Source: Bacillota bacterium
Lineage (GTDB): Bacteria > Bacillota > Clostridia > Peptostreptococcales > Anaerovoracaceae
Reading direction: 5' to 3'
Length of the DNA stretch: 8,034 bases
Assembly (NCBI GenBank): GCA_022706625.1
Contig: JAKJCD010000082.1
Location: 1-8,034, forward strand
The translations under genes and the position numbers were made by a program. This document shows positions 5,701-8,034 of the stretch, in pieces; the first letter of the stretch is position 1, and each line of letters begins with the position of its first letter. The notes below the pieces were generated by a model. It saw only the letters and a program-made list of their open reading frames with translations, did no database searches and was not told the DNA's origin.

Positions 5701-5770
5701 AAGATTTGTAGGGAAAATATCGAATAGATTTCGAACTTTTACATAAGCCAATTATTAGGGGGGTTCATCA

Positions 5771-6088
5771 ATGGACATTTCATTTGTAAACAAAAGCAAA
5801 GCTGTGCAGCCGCAGCAGATGCGGGACACCGCAATGGATCCGGCGCGGAATGTCAGTACCGAGGAAAACAGCAAGTATGTTTTGAAAAACAAAGTGGACA
5901 GCGCCGAGATTTCAAGCAGCCATTCCGGCTCCTTCGACGACAAGCGGATATCCGTAGCAAAGTCCGCAATACTTTACGAAGTCTCGGTCAGCATCTCAGA
6001 TAACCGCGTGCAGGAGCTTAAGGCTGCCATCGAAAAGGGCGAATACGATGTCCCCTCGAATTTGCTGGCAGATGCCATTCTCAAATAA
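5771..6088 (+). CDS. flgM: FlgM, anti-sigma-28 factor
   Basis: FlgM binds and inhibits sigma-28 until the hook-basal body is complete. In many bacteria it is then exported through the flagellum, freeing the sigma factor. The 105-residue product is small and hydrophilic. Its N-terminal half is variable and likely disordered. The family signature is at the C-terminus: DSAEIS (43-48) and RVQELKAAIEKGEYDVPS (79-96) followed by NLLADAILK, matching the usual ELKxAIxxGxYxVxxxxIAxxIL pattern. A G-rich ribosome binding site (AGGGGGG) lies 7 nt before the ATG. It is the first gene after a sigma-28 promoter, so sigma-28 should drive its own inhibitor. It is slightly longer than average through its N-terminus. 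Confidence 0.93.
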   Translation: MDISFVNKSKAVQPQQMRDTAMDPARNVSTEENSKYVLKNKVDSAEISSSHSGSFDDKRISVAKSAILYEVSVSISDNRVQELKAAIEKGEYDVPSNLLADAILK

Positions 6089-6110
6089 AGACTGGGATAA
6101 GATACCGGGC

Positions 6111-6116
6111 GGAGGA
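6111..6116 (+). promoter_or_regulatory. flgN ribosome binding site
   Basis: GGAGGA lies a few nt before the ATG at 6120. It decides against the upstream in-frame ATG at 6048, which would overlap the 3' end of flgM and has no such site. Confidence 0.85.
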
Positions 6117-6119
6117 GCT

Positions 6120-6620
6120 ATGACTGATACAAATAACTTGGGATTTATTAAAATACTTGACGACTTTTATGAATATCTTTTCGGAATATTGAAGGTTTAC
6201 GAGGATCTCCTGCCGGTCATCAAAGAAGAATTGAATGTGATTGGGCCGGATGATATCTCATCCCTTGATGAAAACCTGAAAGCGCAGCAGGCTCTTCTTT
6301 ACAGGATAAAAAACTTTGACAGGGATGTTGCGGGATATGCCTCAAAGCTCAACATAAAAGCAGACACTCTGTCCTCCATGATACTTAAAATGCCTGAAGA
6401 ACACCAGCTTCGGTTTTATGAGCTTCTTGGCAATTTTGCCGCGACCATACAGGAAGTCTCTTTTTACAAGGACAAATGCCAGGAAGTGCTTCAAACCAAG
6501 CTTTACGGCATAGATAAAACCCTCGCCCGGCTGAAAGGCGTCACGGAAAACAAAACCTACGAACGGGATGCCTCAGAAGTAAAAAACACTATCCCTAATT
6601 CTTTTGAAACCACCATATAG
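6120..6620 (+). CDS. flgN: FlgN-like chaperone for FlgK/FlgL
   Basis: FlgN is a cytoplasmic export chaperone that binds the C-termini of the hook-filament junction proteins FlgK and FlgL and delivers them to the export gate. The 166-residue product is predicted to be almost all helical: IKILDDFYEYLFGILKVYED (10-29), a second helix with LDENLKAQQALLYRIKNFDR (49-68), and a long C-terminal helix with heptad-like spacing (about 90-140). This fits the FlgN family, which is poorly conserved, so identity rests on fold pattern, length and the flgM-flgN-flgK order. The ATG at 6120 is chosen for its GGAGGA site. The frame could extend to 6048, but the added residues overlap flgM and look unconserved. 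It lies 31 nt after flgM and 17 nt before flgK. Confidence 0.85.
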   Translation: MTDTNNLGFIKILDDFYEYLFGILKVYEDLLPVIKEELNVIGPDDISSLDENLKAQQALLYRIKNFDRDVAGYASKLNIKADTLSSMILKMPEEHQLRFYELLGNFAATIQEVSFYKDKCQEVLQTKLYGIDKTLARLKGVTENKTYERDASEVKNTIPNSFETTI

Positions 6621-6637
6621 CAACGGGGGATTCCACA

Positions 6638-8034
6638 ATGAGTATGAGCCCAACTTTCCTGGCCTTTCATACCGCAAGCAGAGCCCTGGCAGCAAGCCAG
6701 GCTAATATTGATGTTACGGGGAACAATATCGCCAACGTCAATACCAAAGGCTATACCAGGCAGCGGGTCGATCAAAACTCCATTTCAAGCGGCGGTTATA
6801 CTCAAAAGTATGGCCTTCCGATGGCTTCACCGGGGTGGGGAGTGGAAGTCAGCGGAATAAGCCAGAGCAGAGACCCTTTCCTTGATGCCCGTTTTCGGGA
6901 TCAGGCTTCGGAAAAAGGGAAGCTGGATACCATACTCTCCGGCCTCAGTGATCTGGAAAGCATATTCGATGAAGCATCCACCGACGGGCTCCTAAACGAG
7001 CTTTCAAATTTTATCAACGACTTGCAGGCCTTGTCACAGACTCCCTCTGCCGGTGATATAGCCTTCATCACAAGGACTGCTGCCCAGAAGGTCACCCAGA
7101 TCATGAATGTCTATTCCAATCAGGTGACACAGGTCAGGGATCAGCAGATCTTCGATCTCTCAAGAGTCGTTATAGAAAATGAATTCAACACTAAGGTGAA
7201 AGGCATCGCCGACCTCAACGATCAGATCCGCAAGGAGCAGACCTACGGCAATACCCCCAACGAATTGCTGGACAAAAGAAATCTTTTGATCGACGAGTTA
7301 TCGGAGCTGGCAAAAATAAAAGTTACTTCCCTGCCCGAGAAGATTACTGAAGACCTTACCATCGAAAGATTGACCGTCTCCCTCTACGACACGGCAACAG
7401 GCGCTTCCATCAGCCTTGTCGACAGAGGTTTATATAATACATTATACGTTACCGATAATGGCGACCGTGTAAACGTCGGCATTGCAAGCAGTTTCGGTTC
7501 GGCTGCCTCGGGGGATATTACCGCTCACTTCTCCGGAGGCTCCATTCGCGGATATCTTGACCTCATCAACGGCAAGGGCATCAACGAATTCAGAGGCGCA
7601 TTATACTACAGGGATTCCATGGATATCTTCGCATCCAACTTCGCCAGGGTTCTGAACGACCTCAACACCGTGGACCCCCTAAACCCGAAACCCCTTTTTA
7701 CCGCTTCCGGCGGAGGGGCTATCACCGCAGAAAATATCCGGATATCTGATGAATGGTTGGCGGACTCCACCTACATCACCACATCCACATATGGTTCTGA
7801 CGGCGGTGACAATATTCTGCGCATGATCGCAGCCATTGATACCGATACGAGTTTTTACAAGGATGCAGCCGACCCATCGTCTACGGTAATGTTCAAAGGC
7901 AGTTTCCATGATTATCTCTCCGGGCTCATCGGAGAGGTTGCACTGGATGCGGAGCTCTATCAAAACTATACCGATACCTCCGCAAATGTTTTAAACGGTC
8001 TTTATGCTGCACGAGAGTCCATATCCGGTGTATC
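6638..8034 (+). CDS. flgK: FlgK, hook-associated protein 1 (C-terminus missing)
   Basis: FlgK is the first hook-filament junction protein and joins the hook to the filament adaptor FlgL. An uninterrupted frame from ATG 6638 runs 465 codons to the window edge. The N-terminal axial segment reads FLAFHTASRALAASQANIDV then TGNNIANVNTKGYTRQRV (27-44), the rod/hook/FlgK family motif. It is followed by GVEVSGISQSRDPFLDARFR (68-87), characteristic of FlgK, a helical coiled region to about 235 with LLDKRNLLIDEL, and a beta-rich outer domain. The last visible residues, ARESISGV, are where FlgK normally enters its conserved C-terminal D0 helix (SxDEEM, FQxAYxAxARV), which is cut off. The ribosome binding site GGGGGA lies 7 nt upstream. 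FlgN, encoded just before it, is its expected chaperone. Confidence 0.97.
   Translation, partial: MSMSPTFLAFHTASRALAASQANIDVTGNNIANVNTKGYTRQRVDQNSISSGGYTQKYGLPMASPGWGVEVSGISQSRDPFLDARFRDQASEKGKLDTILSGLSDLESIFDEASTDGLLNELSNFINDLQALSQTPSAGDIAFITRTAAQKVTQIMNVYSNQVTQVRDQQIFDLSRVVIENEFNTKVKGIADLNDQIRKEQTYGNTPNELLDKRNLLIDELSELAKIKVTSLPEKITEDLTIERLTVSLYDTATGASISLVDRGLYNTLYVTDNGDRVNVGIASSFGSAASGDITAHFSGGSIRGYLDLINGKGINEFRGALYYRDSMDIFASNFARVLNDLNTVDPLNPKPLFTASGGGAITAENIRISDEWLADSTYITTSTYGSDGGDNILRMIAAIDTDTSFYKDAADPSSTVMFKGSFHDYLSGLIGEVALDAELYQNYTDTSANVLNGLYAARESISGV

Noticed and set aside
5592..5711. 39-codon open frame on the plus strand with an acidic start and a hydrophobic segment
   Set aside because: It has no good ribosome binding site, runs through AT-rich DNA that gives Phe/Leu/Tyr by composition, and covers the sigma-28 promoter. 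I recognise no family.
5720..5734. Inverted repeat TCGAA-TAGAT-TTCGA in the flgM leader
   Set aside because: The arms are only 5 bp and it sits well away from the ribosome binding site. It is not distinguishable from chance.
1..8034. Mobile elements, CRISPR arrays, tRNA or rRNA genes
   Set aside because: None was seen. The window is continuous flagellar genes plus one regulatory spacer, with no transposase, integrase, terminal repeats, spacer-repeat pattern or RNA-gene signature other than the riboswitch.

Overview
This window is a flagellar gene cluster that I would place in a Gram-positive anaerobe of class Clostridia. The reasons are the gene order flgB-flgC-fliE-fliF-fliG-fliH-fliI, strong AGGAGG-type ribosome binding sites, and a GEMM-I (c-di-GMP-I) riboswitch in the flgB leader, an arrangement known from Clostridioides difficile. 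The genus cannot be read from the sequence.

Layout. Positions 1-5257, all on the minus strand, hold an early basal-body operon read from right to left: flgB and flgC (proximal rod), fliE (rod/MS-ring adaptor), fliF (MS ring), fliG (rotor/switch), fliH (stator of the export ATPase) and the first 208 codons of fliI (export ATPase), which is cut by the window edge. Positions 5258-5770 are the only gene-free stretch. It is visibly AT-rich and dense with control elements. Positions 5771-8034, plus strand, hold flgM (anti-sigma-28), flgN (chaperone of hook-filament junction proteins) and the first 465 codons of flgK (hook-associated protein 1), cut by the right edge.

Regulation. Leftward from the intergenic region come a sigma-A-like extended -10 promoter, three copies of an ATAGTAACTAT-like dyad, a c-di-GMP-I aptamer, an intrinsic terminator and the flgB ribosome binding site. 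A conserved aptamer segment (5392-5401) is complementary to the 5' arm of the terminator (5297-5305). This predicts that ligand-free RNA antiterminates while c-di-GMP-bound RNA terminates, so the whole basal-body operon would be an OFF switch. Rightward there is a near-perfect sigma-28 promoter (TAAAGTTT-N11-GACGATAA) in front of flgM, which places the anti-sigma factor, the chaperone and the junction protein in the late class and gives negative feedback on sigma-28.

Together, the left arm builds the MS ring, rotor, rod and export engine under c-di-GMP control. The right arm responds once sigma-28 is active. No wholly new gene system is seen. The most interesting content is the regulatory architecture between 5258 and 5770.
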